Shown here: piece after piece, positions 47,882 to 57,540 of the stretch
Layout of the letters: the number at the start of each line of letters is the position of its first letter
Numbering within the stretch: the stretch's first letter is position 1
Source of the DNA: Acinetobacter sp. NIPH 2699
Lineage (GTDB): Bacteria; Pseudomonadota; Gammaproteobacteria; Pseudomonadales; Moraxellaceae
Length of the DNA stretch: 64,000 nucleotides
Assembly (NCBI RefSeq): GCF_022549355.1
Contig: NZ_JAKZGL010000007.1
Location: 99,722-163,721, forward strand
Reading direction: 5' to 3'
Position numbers and translations under genes: made by a program
The notes under the pieces: model-generated
Database searches by the model: none
Seen by the model: the letters and a program-made list of their open reading frames with translations, nothing else
What the model was told of the DNA's origin: nothing

Positions 47882-47957
47882 TGGTGGGCGCTGACGGGAT
47901 CGAACCGCCGACATTCTGCTTGTAAGGCAGACGCTCTACCAACTGAGCTAAGCGCCC
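47882..47957 (-). tRNA. tRNA-Val (anticodon TAC)
   Basis: First gene of the six-tRNA cluster, about 20 nt downstream of the likely transcription start. Identical to the other two Val copies, with encoded CCA. Confidence 0.97.
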
Positions 47958-47984
47958 TTAACGTCTTTATCGTTTGTGAGGTGC

Positions 47985-48012
47985 ATTATAGAGAATCTTC
48001 ACAGACTGTCAA
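47985..48012 (-). promoter_or_regulatory. consensus sigma-70 promoter of the tRNA cluster
   Basis: On the minus strand a perfect TTGACA (48007-48012) and a perfect TATAAT (47985-47990) are 16 bp apart, with a GC-rich start of the discriminator. The first tRNA-Val begins about 28 bp downstream of the -10 box. Confidence 0.92.
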
Positions 48013-48132
48013 ACGCTTTTGATATACTTTTCAGAAAAAACCGTGTGAGTGATTAAAAAATAAGTAATTCTTTGATAAACGCAGTATTTTCGTATTTTAT
48101 TTAAACACTTATTGGCATTTTAATATCAAATT

Positions 48133-48630
48133 TTACAAAGCCTGTTCCGAAATATAAACCAAAGCCTGCTCCGAAATCAGTTCAAAAAGCTCGATAATTT
48201 CATCATTCTTCATCCGAATACAACCATGTGACATTGGAATCCCCATCGGCTCTGTCTCTGGCGTACCATGAATATAAATATATCGCTTAAAGGTATCGCA
48301 ACCCTCACCCTGATTAAACCCAGTTTCTAAGCCATCTAGCCATAAGATCCGAGATAGAATCCAATCTCTTTGTGGAAATTGTTGTGCAAGCTGTTGATCA
48401 TAAATTTCGCCTGTGGGCTGGCGTGCGATAAAAACTGAGTTTTTTTGAGACTCAGCACCAATTTTTTGTGCAACTCGATGCCACCCTCTTGGGGTCTTTC
48501 CACTATTTTCTTGTTCGCCAATACCATTCTTGCCTGAAGAGATCACATAGAATTTATTATGTTTTGGCAAATGTAAGGTTTGTTTTGCTAAATCAATGAC
48601 GATGTCTGCCTGATCTAGGGTATAGCTCAT
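48133..48630 (-). CDS. YkuD-family L,D-transpeptidase/carboxypeptidase without signal peptide (ElsL/LdtK-like)
   Basis: A 165-residue YkuD-domain enzyme. The catalytic motif is HGTPETE (His121) followed by SHGCIRM (His135, Cys137), all intact. There is no signal peptide or membrane segment, so it should be cytoplasmic. This matches the Acinetobacter ElsL (LdtK) type, described as an L,D-carboxypeptidase for peptidoglycan recycling rather than a periplasmic cross-linker. The C-terminus contains a short tandem duplication (ISEQALVY ISEQAL). It is alone and upstream of the tRNA promoter on the same strand. Confidence 0.82.
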   Translation of the reverse strand: MSYTLDQADIVIDLAKQTLHLPKHNKFYVISSGKNGIGEQENSGKTPRGWHRVAQKIGAESQKNSVFIARQPTGEIYDQQLAQQFPQRDWILSRILWLDGLETGFNQGEGCDTFKRYIYIHGTPETEPMGIPMSHGCIRMKNDEIIELFELISEQALVYISEQAL

Positions 48631-48804
48631 TTTTATCTCGATAGATGATAGAACAACTGTATTTCAACATAAAAAAACGGTTATTTCTGTAGTTTTGATT
48701 TGTAGTAGAAGATGATCATCAATTTTTCATTAATCGCGACTTGAGTAATTAATTCGCTACTCGGGCATATGAGGAATATATTCCGCAAGGTCTTGCGCTG
48801 CTAA

Positions 48805-48893
48805 AAAGCGTTGCTTTGCTTAACTCGCCACTCAGGCCTAGCCTTCGTCTTCTTGCGGAGCTTCAATCGCTCCTCAGGGCAAAGCGTTGCTTT
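48805..48893. repeat. degenerate intergenic repeats 3' of the DUF454 gene
   Basis: A 13-bp direct repeat (AAAGCGTTGCTTT at 48805-48817 and 48881-48893) and related CTCGCCACTCAGG / ATCGCTCCTCAGG segments lie in the 284-bp gap between the L,D-transpeptidase and DUF454 genes. They look like decayed copies of one intergenic element. No gene is seen in the gap. Confidence 0.5.
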
Positions 48894-48938
48894 CTTGCAC
48901 TGCATATTCAAATTTCATTTGAATATTTGTTCACCTCG
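48887..48938. repeat. 52-bp repeat, copy overlapping the 3' end of the DUF454 gene
   Basis: Inverted identical copy of 47499-47550. It includes the last seven codons and stop of the DUF454 gene. The stop codon lies at the loop of a perfect 10-bp hairpin (48904-48926). Confidence 0.9.
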
Positions 48939-49289
48939 CTCAGGACGTAGCCACAGCCAAACAGCAACAATAAACATGGTGACATTGGTAAAAACTTTGA
49001 CTAAAAATGGTGCGTTGGTAAAGAGCATGATGATACCACTAATCAACATCATAATACTGGCAAGCCATTTTGCCTTCCGCGGCACAGTGCCATTTTCACG
49101 CCAGTTACGCAATGTTGGTCCATATTTAGGATGATTCAGTAACCATGCATCCATTTGTGGCCAACCTTTCGATGCTGCCCACGCTGCAATAATCAGAAAT
49201 ACAGTCGTTGGCATCCCCGGTAGAATCGCACCAATTATCCCTAAGGTAATAAAAATGATGACTAAACTACGCCAAAACAATATTTTCAT
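48915..49289 (-). CDS. YbaN/DUF454 inner-membrane protein
   Basis: A 124-residue membrane protein of the YbaN (DUF454) family. It has an N-terminal span with LGIIGAILPGMPTTVFLIIAAW (split by the conserved PGMPTT motif at about 24-30), a conserved NHPKYGPTLRNWRENGTVPRKAKW loop shortened as HPKYGP near 57, and two C-terminal spans. Function is unknown. I use the ATG at 49289; the longer frame opens with TTG. Its last codons belong to a 52-bp repeat also found in the tRNA spacer. Confidence 0.82.
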   Translation of the reverse strand: MKILFWRSLVIIFITLGIIGAILPGMPTTVFLIIAAWAASKGWPQMDAWLLNHPKYGPTLRNWRENGTVPRKAKWLASIMMLISGIIMLFTNAPFLVKVFTNVTMFIVAVWLWLRPERGEQIFK

Positions 49290-49377
49290 TTCGTAATTAA
49301 CCAACGCGTCAAAACAACCGTGCTAGTATAAAGTGTTTTCATTGTCGTTTCTTAAACTTAGCGTATTATTTCCATGA

Positions 49378-50250
49378 ATGAGTTGCTTCATGCTTAAAAC
49401 AATGACCACCCCCACTTTTTTTGAACCGTGGTTACAGTTTAAGCAGCCTATTGTGCGGCAGTTAGCTTTTGCCATTGCCAGTCCCAATATTTTGGCTCAA
49501 ATCCCAAATGAACTAAACCTAAAGAATAAATTCAGCATTCACGATGACCACACTTGGCAAAGGTTGTACCGCCAATATGAACCACGCTTACAACAACTTG
49601 ATCAACAACCACAACCTTTAATTGATTTTCTCGCACGCCTTAAAAGCACTCGTTTAGGATTACGTTTCGAAAACCTATTGTGGTTTTGGCTACAAGATGA
49701 GGATTATCACCCTTACCAGCTCATCGGACACAGCATTCAAAAAATTGCGGGTGCTGTGACTTTAGGTGAACTCGATTTCGTTTTACTTAATAAACAAACT
49801 CAGGAAATTGAGCATTGGGAAGTCGCACTCAAATATTATCTGGGTGAATCTGAATTAAACTTATCACAATGGTTCGGGCTGAACAGAGAAGATACTTTAC
49901 ATCGAAAATTAAAACACTTTACCGAGCGCCAATTTCAGTTTTCAGAAGCAAATAATATTAAAATCCAGCGTAAATTTGCAGTAATGAAAGGACAGCTTTA
50001 TTTGCCTCGTCCACAAGATGAATTAGCACTACCACAATGGGTCAATGCTTCTCGACGTTTGGGACAATGGGGGACGCGTATTCCACCTTCCTCTTATTAT
50101 CGTTTACAACGTCAAGAATGGCTTTGTCCAAACCAATCTGCATCCTCATTAACCGCGGATTGGTGGAGCAATGGTCTGTACTACAATACGACAACCGAAC
50201 CATTATTCTATATGTTTCGTCAGCCCTCTCTCTTATTCCAGCGACTCTGA
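49378..50250 (+). CDS. DUF1853 family protein
   Basis: A 290-residue cytoplasmic protein of the DUF1853 family, distantly nuclease-like in appearance. The segments RLGLRFENLLWFWLQ, GELDFVLLNKQTQEIEHWEVALKYYLG (here GELDFVLL and HWEVALKYYLG) resemble the E-x-D...E-x-K arrangement of PD-(D/E)XK folds. I make this comparison from the visible motif, not from a search. Several in-frame ATGs crowd the start (49378, 49390, 49402); none has a strong ribosome-binding site. Divergent from the DUF454 gene. Confidence 0.75.
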   Translation: MSCFMLKTMTTPTFFEPWLQFKQPIVRQLAFAIASPNILAQIPNELNLKNKFSIHDDHTWQRLYRQYEPRLQQLDQQPQPLIDFLARLKSTRLGLRFENLLWFWLQDEDYHPYQLIGHSIQKIAGAVTLGELDFVLLNKQTQEIEHWEVALKYYLGESELNLSQWFGLNREDTLHRKLKHFTERQFQFSEANNIKIQRKFAVMKGQLYLPRPQDELALPQWVNASRRLGQWGTRIPPSSYYRLQRQEWLCPNQSASSLTADWWSNGLYYNTTTEPLFYMFRQPSLLFQRL

Positions 50251-50372
50251 TTTACTTATATTTAATAACGTAACACTTCATAACACTTCTACCATCAAAC
50301 AATTATGTTCATTTTCATCCAATTTGTTTAGCCTCTTACATACACCATAATTAAATTGAGTCGGAGACAAGC

Positions 50373-50513
50373 ATGAAAAAAATCTTAGTTGCGTCTATCA
50401 TGGCCACTTTTGTTTTAACTGGCTGTAATACCTTCAAAGGTTTCGGTAAAGATGTATCTAAAGCTGGAGAAAAAGTAACGCAATCTGCTGAAAAAACCCA
50501 AGATAAAATGTAA
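50373..50513 (+). CDS. entericidin-like small lipoprotein
   Basis: A 46-residue lipoprotein: signal peptide with lipobox VLTGC (Cys17), then a short amphipathic Lys/Glu/Ala-rich helix (KDVSKAGEKVTQSAEKTQDK) as in the entericidin A/B family. Entericidins are small outer-membrane lipoproteins linked to stress and membrane stability. GGAGA lies 6 nt before the ATG and a strong intrinsic terminator follows, so it is a complete single-gene unit. Confidence 0.85.
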   Translation: MKKILVASIMATFVLTGCNTFKGFGKDVSKAGEKVTQSAEKTQDKM

Positions 50514-50535
50514 TTTTTGAAAAAAATAGACGATA

Positions 50536-51770
<1,235 letters not shown>

Positions 51771-51784
51771 CAATTAACCTGTAA

Positions 51785-51827
51785 AAAAAGAAGGAACTCA
51801 AGCATCTAAATTGAGTTCCTTCTTTTT
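51785..51827. terminator. bidirectional terminator between dapE and the chp cluster
   Basis: A 17-bp perfect stem (AAAAAGAAGGAACTCAA / TTGAGTTCCTTCTTTTT) with a 9-nt loop, T-rich on both strands. Confidence 0.95.
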
Positions 51828-51833
51828 ATGTTT

Positions 51834-52289
51834 TTATAAACCCAATTGGGTTTGTATATTCTGTAAATGGGGAACATAAAAAGTATTGCCCCCAATTTTC
51901 ACATACTTAAAGACCTTGTCATCGTCAATTTCACCTTCATCATCAACGATCTCTGAGATACGTAAACGGATTGATGAGGGCATTTCATTACAGATCAAAG
52001 CAAAGCGCTCTGAAACATCATCGCCCTCAACCACCAATGCGACACCCTGTTTCTGCGTCGGATCATTGACGGCATAAATCGGTAGTTTTAAATCATGCCA
52101 TTCAATGTGATCAACCTGCGTCTGTGTATCCATTGCCGATAACACAATATTTTGCGGTAACAGCATTGGAACTTTTTGATGGCATTCAATAATATATGCG
52201 TCAATAAATCCAGTTGAAACCGTAATTAAATGCTGCAACTCTTGCTGATCAATTTGACCCAGTGCAGAGTTTGCGCCTTTCTTCACCAT
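51834..52289 (-). CDS. CheW-like protein of the pil/chp chemosensory cluster
   Basis: A 151-residue CheW-domain protein, the last gene of the Pil-Chp cluster. It is shorter and more divergent than PilI and probably corresponds to the second adaptor (ChpC-like) of Pseudomonas. AGGAG lies 9 nt upstream of the ATG. It begins 13 bp after the chpA stop codon. It may couple an alternative receptor input to ChpA; the role is inferred from position. Confidence 0.7.
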   Translation of the reverse strand: MVKKGANSALGQIDQQELQHLITVSTGFIDAYIIECHQKVPMLLPQNIVLSAMDTQTQVDHIEWHDLKLPIYAVNDPTQKQGVALVVEGDDVSERFALICNEMPSSIRLRISEIVDDEGEIDDDKVFKYVKIGGNTFYVPHLQNIQTQLGL

Positions 52290-52302
52290 TATTATTCACT
52301 CC

Positions 52303-55300
52303 TCAGCGCGCAACAAGTAAACTATCTATATTTTCCAAAAGTGTTTCCTCTTGGAATGGTTTACCCATGTATTGGTTTACACCTAACGATAAAGCACGTT
52401 CACGGTGTTTCTCACCCGTACGGGATGTAATCATAATGATCGGTAGATCTCGATGGATTTCATGATGTCGAACAAGATTCGTGACTTCGAAACCATCCAT
52501 TCTAGGCATTTCGATATCCAGTAACATCAAATCAGGTTTAATCGTTTCCAATTGCTCTATCGCATCGACACCATCTTTCGCAGTAACAACATCATAACCC
52601 TGACGTTCTAACAAGCGTGATGTGACCTTACGTACAGTCACCGAGTCATCAACAATCATAATCAAACGACGTTCGTCATAACGTTGCTTGGTATAAGTTT
52701 CATCTGCCTGCTTGGCACGCGGTGTTGACTGGGCTTGACGAGCAATATTTTGACCATCCAAAATCAAGCAGACCTGACCATCACCGAGAATTGTTGCACC
52801 AGCAATCACACCAATACTTGAGAATTGTTGCCCAATAGGTTTTACAACAATTTGACCTCGCGAACCAATCAACTGATCGATCAGTAATGCTGTCGTTTGA
52901 CCTTGTGCACCTTTAATCAATAGTACAGGTAGCGAATGAACAATACCGCTTAAGCGGGGAATCGGTTGCCCTGCCACGAATTCAGATAAATAGCGTAAAC
53001 GATAGCGTTCTTGATCAATATTAAAGTAATCTTCTTGACTCTCGAAGTATTGTTCTAAAGCCATTGGCGAAATACGTACAATACGATCAATCTGTGCAAG
53101 CGGGAAGGCAAATTGTTGGTCGCCAGCTTTTACCATCAAGGCATCGCTGACCGCCACTGTGGTCGGTACTCGAATGGTAAAGGTCGTGCCTTTACCAAAA
53201 ACAGAGCCAACACTGACATGACCACCCAAAGCTTTAATATCACTTTGTACCACGTCTAAACCAACACCACGCCCAGAAATCTGCGTGACTTGCGCCGCAG
53301 TACTAAAACCAGGATGGAAGATAAATTGTAAAATCTCATCTTGATCAAGTTTTTGTTCTTTGGTCATCAGACCTGTTTGAATGGCCTTGTCTTTAATGCG
53401 ATTTACATCAATCCCTTTACCATCATCACTAAAAGAAACAACAACATCTGTGCCTTGACGACCGATATTTAAAACAATGTGTCCTGTTTCAGGCTTTTTC
53501 GCGTGTAAGCGTTGCTCACGGTCTTCGATACCATGATCAATCGCATTTCGTAACATATGTTCAAATGGTGAAACCAGACGTTCCAAAATACTACGGTCTA
53601 ATTCACCTTCGGTATTGTTCACAACCAATTCAGTTGGTCGATTTAAAGTCGATGCTGTCTGACGGACGATCCGTTGTAAACGTGGCAAGAGACGCGAAAA
53701 CGGAACCAAACGAGTGCGCATCAAACTCTCTTGAATTTCCGCCTGAATACGAGACTGTTGTAACAATAAACCTTCCGTATCACGAATCTTCTCCGAGAGT
53801 GTCGTTTTAAAGTCAACCAAGTCAGATGCTGACTCTGCGAGAGATTTTGACAACTGATTTAAAGATGAATATTGATCCATCTCTAATGGATCAAAATCAG
53901 CATACCGAGCATCTTCACCGCCATGTCGGGCAATAATTTGACTTTCTAATTCACCTTCCATTCGACGTAATTGATCCGCCAAACGCTTAATTGCAAGTTC
54001 CATTTCCGTCAGCGTACCGCCCAACTGACCTAAATCCATCTCAATACGCGAACGGTTAATCGCATTTTCTCCTGATAAATCAATCATCTTCTCGATGACA
54101 TCAGCAGAAACACGAATCATTTCATTGTTTTGTTCTACACGCTCAGTTGTTTCCCATTCACCTTGCATTGATGGTGGCTCAGTACCATCCCCCTGAACAA
54201 ACTCCATCGTGTATTCAGACGTAAAAATATCCCTTGCAGAAAGTTTTTGTGGTAGTTGTGCTGAAACGTCAACAAACTCCATTTTTTCTAAATTATGTTT
54301 TAAACCATCAAAATTGGCATATTGGCGCTTAAAGATAGCATCATTGAGCCACGCAAGGGCTGTATTGAGTAAATTGTCGTATACATTTGAGTTAAAGTGA
54401 TGCACACCAAATTGTTCAAAAGCATTTTCCAAATGATAGGAAATGACGGCGACTGCATCCAGTTCAGCCATCCGCGCGCCACCTTTTAAACTATGGGCAT
54501 TACGTTGTAGCTGTAATAACAAACTACGATTACTACGTTGATCAAACCATTGTTTTAATAGATGTTGGGCCTGTTCCAGCAACTCCTCTGCTTCTTCGAG
54601 GAAAGTCTGTTCTACTAGTGAACGTACATCATCATCTTCAGTCGTTTCTTCAACCAACGCGACAGTTTGATCAGATAACTCATCCTCAACAACAACATCT
54701 GTCTCAACAAGACTTAATTCTTCAGTTATGAACGAACTGTCATCTGTCACAGGCTGCTGCTCAATCGTCTCAAATGAGTCAGTCAAAATTTCGATGTCAC
54801 TGTCTTCAACCTCATCGATTGATTCAACAGTATCTACATCTACGCTTGGCGTATCACCAAGGTCGCCCGCAGATTGCTCTGCTTGCTGGAGTAACTGCAC
54901 AACATGAGTGGATGGGTAGTCGACTTGTTGATCTCGAATCGTTTGAATACGATCTGAAATATCATCTTGTACCAAACGGATTAATGCAATGAGCTGAGGC
55001 GTTGCTTGGAGTTGTTGATTAATCAGTTTTTCATAAATCGTTTCTAATTCATGCGCAATCAAACCAATGTAAGGGGCTTGAATCATATTTGCACCACCTT
55101 TCAAAGTGTGCAAATAGCGCATCAAATTTTTCAGTGCATTTAGATTCTGATGATCAGCAGTCCACGTATTTAAATCAGCGTCTATCCCAACCAATAACTC
55201 ATCAGCTTCTTCTAGGAAGATATCCAACAAATCAGGGTCAAAATTTCGATTGGACGCTGCTGATTGTAATTGTTGTTTATCCAATACCAATTGAGCCGCG

Positions 55301-57384
55301 AGATCGGTTACATCAACCGCGATCTGTGTCGGTGCAGTTTGAACAGCAACATCTACAGCAGACACTGTTGTCTCTTCATACCTGTTTTCAGCAACAACTT
55401 GCGTGACCACCTGTTCAGCATCAACTGTTGCTGTCGACGCACTTAACTGTACTAAAGCACTTACAACATGGGTTGAAGGGTAATCAGCTTGCTGATCTCG
55501 AATCGTTTGAATGCGATCTGAAATATCATCTTGAACTGAGCGAATAATAGCAACCAACGCTGGTGTTGCTTGGAGCTGTTGATTAATCAGTTTTTCATAA
55601 ATCGTTTCTAACTCATGCGCAATCAGTCCAATATGAGGCGCCTGAATCATATTTGCACCACCTTTCAAGGTGTGCAAATAGCGCATCAGATTTTTTAACG
55701 CATTTACATTTTGGCCGTCTGCTGCCCAAGTATTTAGATCTGTATCAATCCCAGCTAATAACTCATCAGCTTCTTCGAGGAAGATATCCAACAAATCAGG
55801 ATCAAAATCTCGATTTGCTTCGGCTGATTGTAATTGCTGCTTGTCTAAAGCGAATTGAGCCGTTAAATCTGTTGCTTCGACCAACGTAGGCGCATTGTTA
55901 TCTTCAGTTGAGTCTACTGGTGTTGATTCTGTGCTTATGTCAATTGTCAATTGATCTAGCGACTCTACATTCTGTTGCGTAAATGAGCTGAGCTCATTTA
56001 AAACACGTTCATGCGCTTTGGTTAACGTAACACGTTGCCCCGCTGCCAAAGTATCAAACAACTGAGTAAATTGTTGATGTACTTGGTGATATAACTCAAA
56101 TGCATAATCCAGATGAAGTAAGCTTGGCTTGAAAATCAGATCTTGATAGCTGGAACGCAACAAACTTGTATATTGATACATCCCAATCGTCGCGTGATGG
56201 TGGGTATGTTGCAACAATATTTCGGCCTGTTGGCTGAGCTGCTGTATATACTGAGGAAATTCTGTGCGTGCTCGCGCCTCAAAGTCAGACTCCACATCGA
56301 GTAGATCATGGATATTGAGTTCCAATAGCTGAGAAACTAAACCTTGTGGTCGTACCGAACCATTATGTTGTTCTTCTAACTGGAAGTCATAGCTGCTCCA
56401 TGCAGCATTGAATGTGGTATAAATTTCATCAGATTTTTGCTGGACATCTTGTTGTCTTAAACTATGCAAATAATCACGAACAAATTGGGCATAATGCGTT
56501 AATAATGCGGTTTCATTTGAACTTGAATCTAGCTCATCTTGTAATAATGTTTTAAATAGATTTTCAACTTTCGAGCTTGCTTCAAAGATATGATCCACAT
56601 GCGCCATCGCAGAGCTACCACGAAGCGTATGCAAAGCTCGAATCAAGGTGTTGTATTGCTCATTGGTTTGACGATCATCCTGTAAAAAATGATCAATGGT
56701 CGCCAGATGCTCTTCTGCTTCCTCCAAGAAAATTGCTAATGTCTCTTTGGCAAACATTTCATCTTCGGCTAATTCTGTTTCAGCTTTAGTTAAGACAAAC
56801 TCAATATTTAGCTCTTGCTGCTCTAGCGCTATTCGGTTGTTATCGACTAAATCATCAACCAACTCAAGTCCAGTCAGATCATTATCATGCTTTAAATGAT
56901 GTGCAAGATTCAATAACTCTGCCAATGCTGGCTCAAGACTTGTCTGTTGTTGCAATTTCTGACCCAATAAAACCAGTGGTCTTAAGTCAATATGATGCTC
57001 TCGCACCGCTTTAAAGTCATGGATAAGCTTAAAGCGATACACATTAAAAATGGCTTGCACATAACGTTGGATTTCCGTATCTAATGGAATCGTTCCAGCT
57101 AAGACACGATTGAGTAGGTCTTCAACCGTCCAGCCTAACTCCCCAGAAGATTTTGCCCCGACCATTCTTCCAGAACCTTTTAGCGTATGGAAATGTCGAC
57201 GAATATCTGTGAGCACATTCTGTTGACTCGACTGTTCAATCCATTGAACTAATAATGGTTCTAACTCAACAAAGATCTCATCTAATTCTTCAATAAAAAT
57301 TTCAAGAATTTCTGCATCTTGTTCAAGATAACTGTCTTCAGGAAGCATCATCGTTTCAACCAACGTTTTTAATATTTGTTTCAT
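52303..57384 (-). CDS. chpA: hybrid chemotaxis histidine kinase ChpA (PilL)
   Basis: A 1693-residue hub kinase of the twitching-motility chemosensory system. Five HPt domains have intact phospho-acceptor motifs: FHTLKGS (about residue 66), LHTLRGS (about 253), LHTLKGG (about 570 and 758) and AHSLKGG (about 965). These are followed by the CheA dimerisation/linker region, the HATPase (HMLRNAIDHGIE, about 1260), a CheW-like domain and a C-terminal receiver (IMIVDDS; LLDIEMPRMDG, Asp near 1624). HPt units 3 and 4 are near-identical tandem copies. A strong terminator separates it from pilJ. Confidence 0.95.
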   Translation of the reverse strand: MKQILKTLVETMMLPEDSYLEQDAEILEIFIEELDEIFVELEPLLVQWIEQSSQQNVLTDIRRHFHTLKGSGRMVGAKSSGELGWTVEDLLNRVLAGTIPLDTEIQRYVQAIFNVYRFKLIHDFKAVREHHIDLRPLVLLGQKLQQQTSLEPALAELLNLAHHLKHDNDLTGLELVDDLVDNNRIALEQQELNIEFVLTKAETELAEDEMFAKETLAIFLEEAEEHLATIDHFLQDDRQTNEQYNTLIRALHTLRGSSAMAHVDHIFEASSKVENLFKTLLQDELDSSSNETALLTHYAQFVRDYLHSLRQQDVQQKSDEIYTTFNAAWSSYDFQLEEQHNGSVRPQGLVSQLLELNIHDLLDVESDFEARARTEFPQYIQQLSQQAEILLQHTHHHATIGMYQYTSLLRSSYQDLIFKPSLLHLDYAFELYHQVHQQFTQLFDTLAAGQRVTLTKAHERVLNELSSFTQQNVESLDQLTIDISTESTPVDSTEDNNAPTLVEATDLTAQFALDKQQLQSAEANRDFDPDLLDIFLEEADELLAGIDTDLNTWAADGQNVNALKNLMRYLHTLKGGANMIQAPHIGLIAHELETIYEKLINQQLQATPALVAIIRSVQDDISDRIQTIRDQQADYPSTHVVSALVQLSASTATVDAEQVVTQVVAENRYEETTVSAVDVAVQTAPTQIAVDVTDLAAQLVLDKQQLQSAASNRNFDPDLLDIFLEEADELLVGIDADLNTWTADHQNLNALKNLMRYLHTLKGGANMIQAPYIGLIAHELETIYEKLINQQLQATPQLIALIRLVQDDISDRIQTIRDQQVDYPSTHVVQLLQQAEQSAGDLGDTPSVDVDTVESIDEVEDSDIEILTDSFETIEQQPVTDDSSFITEELSLVETDVVVEDELSDQTVALVEETTEDDDVRSLVEQTFLEEAEELLEQAQHLLKQWFDQRSNRSLLLQLQRNAHSLKGGARMAELDAVAVISYHLENAFEQFGVHHFNSNVYDNLLNTALAWLNDAIFKRQYANFDGLKHNLEKMEFVDVSAQLPQKLSARDIFTSEYTMEFVQGDGTEPPSMQGEWETTERVEQNNEMIRVSADVIEKMIDLSGENAINRSRIEMDLGQLGGTLTEMELAIKRLADQLRRMEGELESQIIARHGGEDARYADFDPLEMDQYSSLNQLSKSLAESASDLVDFKTTLSEKIRDTEGLLLQQSRIQAEIQESLMRTRLVPFSRLLPRLQRIVRQTASTLNRPTELVVNNTEGELDRSILERLVSPFEHMLRNAIDHGIEDREQRLHAKKPETGHIVLNIGRQGTDVVVSFSDDGKGIDVNRIKDKAIQTGLMTKEQKLDQDEILQFIFHPGFSTAAQVTQISGRGVGLDVVQSDIKALGGHVSVGSVFGKGTTFTIRVPTTVAVSDALMVKAGDQQFAFPLAQIDRIVRISPMALEQYFESQEDYFNIDQERYRLRYLSEFVAGQPIPRLSGIVHSLPVLLIKGAQGQTTALLIDQLIGSRGQIVVKPIGQQFSSIGVIAGATILGDGQVCLILDGQNIARQAQSTPRAKQADETYTKQRYDERRLIMIVDDSVTVRKVTSRLLERQGYDVVTAKDGVDAIEQLETIKPDLMLLDIEMPRMDGFEVTNLVRHHEIHRDLPIIMITSRTGEKHRERALSLGVNQYMGKPFQEETLLENIDSLLVAR
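54901..55310 (-). repeat. tandem HPt repeat in chpA, second unit
   Basis: About 410 bp that align with 55465-55874 at a constant offset of 564 bp (188 codons). The two encode LDKQQLQSA, LLDIFLEEADELL and LHTLKGGANMIQAP blocks almost identically. Confidence 0.9.
55465..55874 (-). repeat. tandem HPt repeat in chpA, first unit
   Basis: First copy in reading order of the duplicated HPt module. The nucleotide match, not only the protein match, is extensive, pointing to recent duplication or gene conversion. Confidence 0.9.
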
Positions 57385-57494
57385 AGCGGCTTCTTTCGTT
57401 TTTATCCACCAATTGTGGCTAAAAAATACGTGTATCTATCACACAAGATGTAGTTCCATCTTTCTATCACCTTGTTGAGATATCCTACATCTCT

Positions 57495-57533
57495 AAAAAA
57501 ATGGAAAGACAGACACCCCCATCTGTCTTTCCA
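57495..57533 (-). terminator. intrinsic terminator between pilJ and chpA
   Basis: On the minus strand a 12-bp perfect stem (TGGAAAGACAGA / TCTGTCTTTCCA, 8-nt loop) is followed by seven T residues. It starts 8 bp past the pilJ stop codon and lies about 110-150 bp ahead of chpA. Confidence 0.9.
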
Positions 57534-57540
57534 ATCTGGC

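Noticed and set aside
48811..49134. Plus-strand frame of 107 codons opposite the DUF454 gene
   Set aside because: It is antisense to a conserved membrane-protein gene and lies partly in the intergenic repeats.
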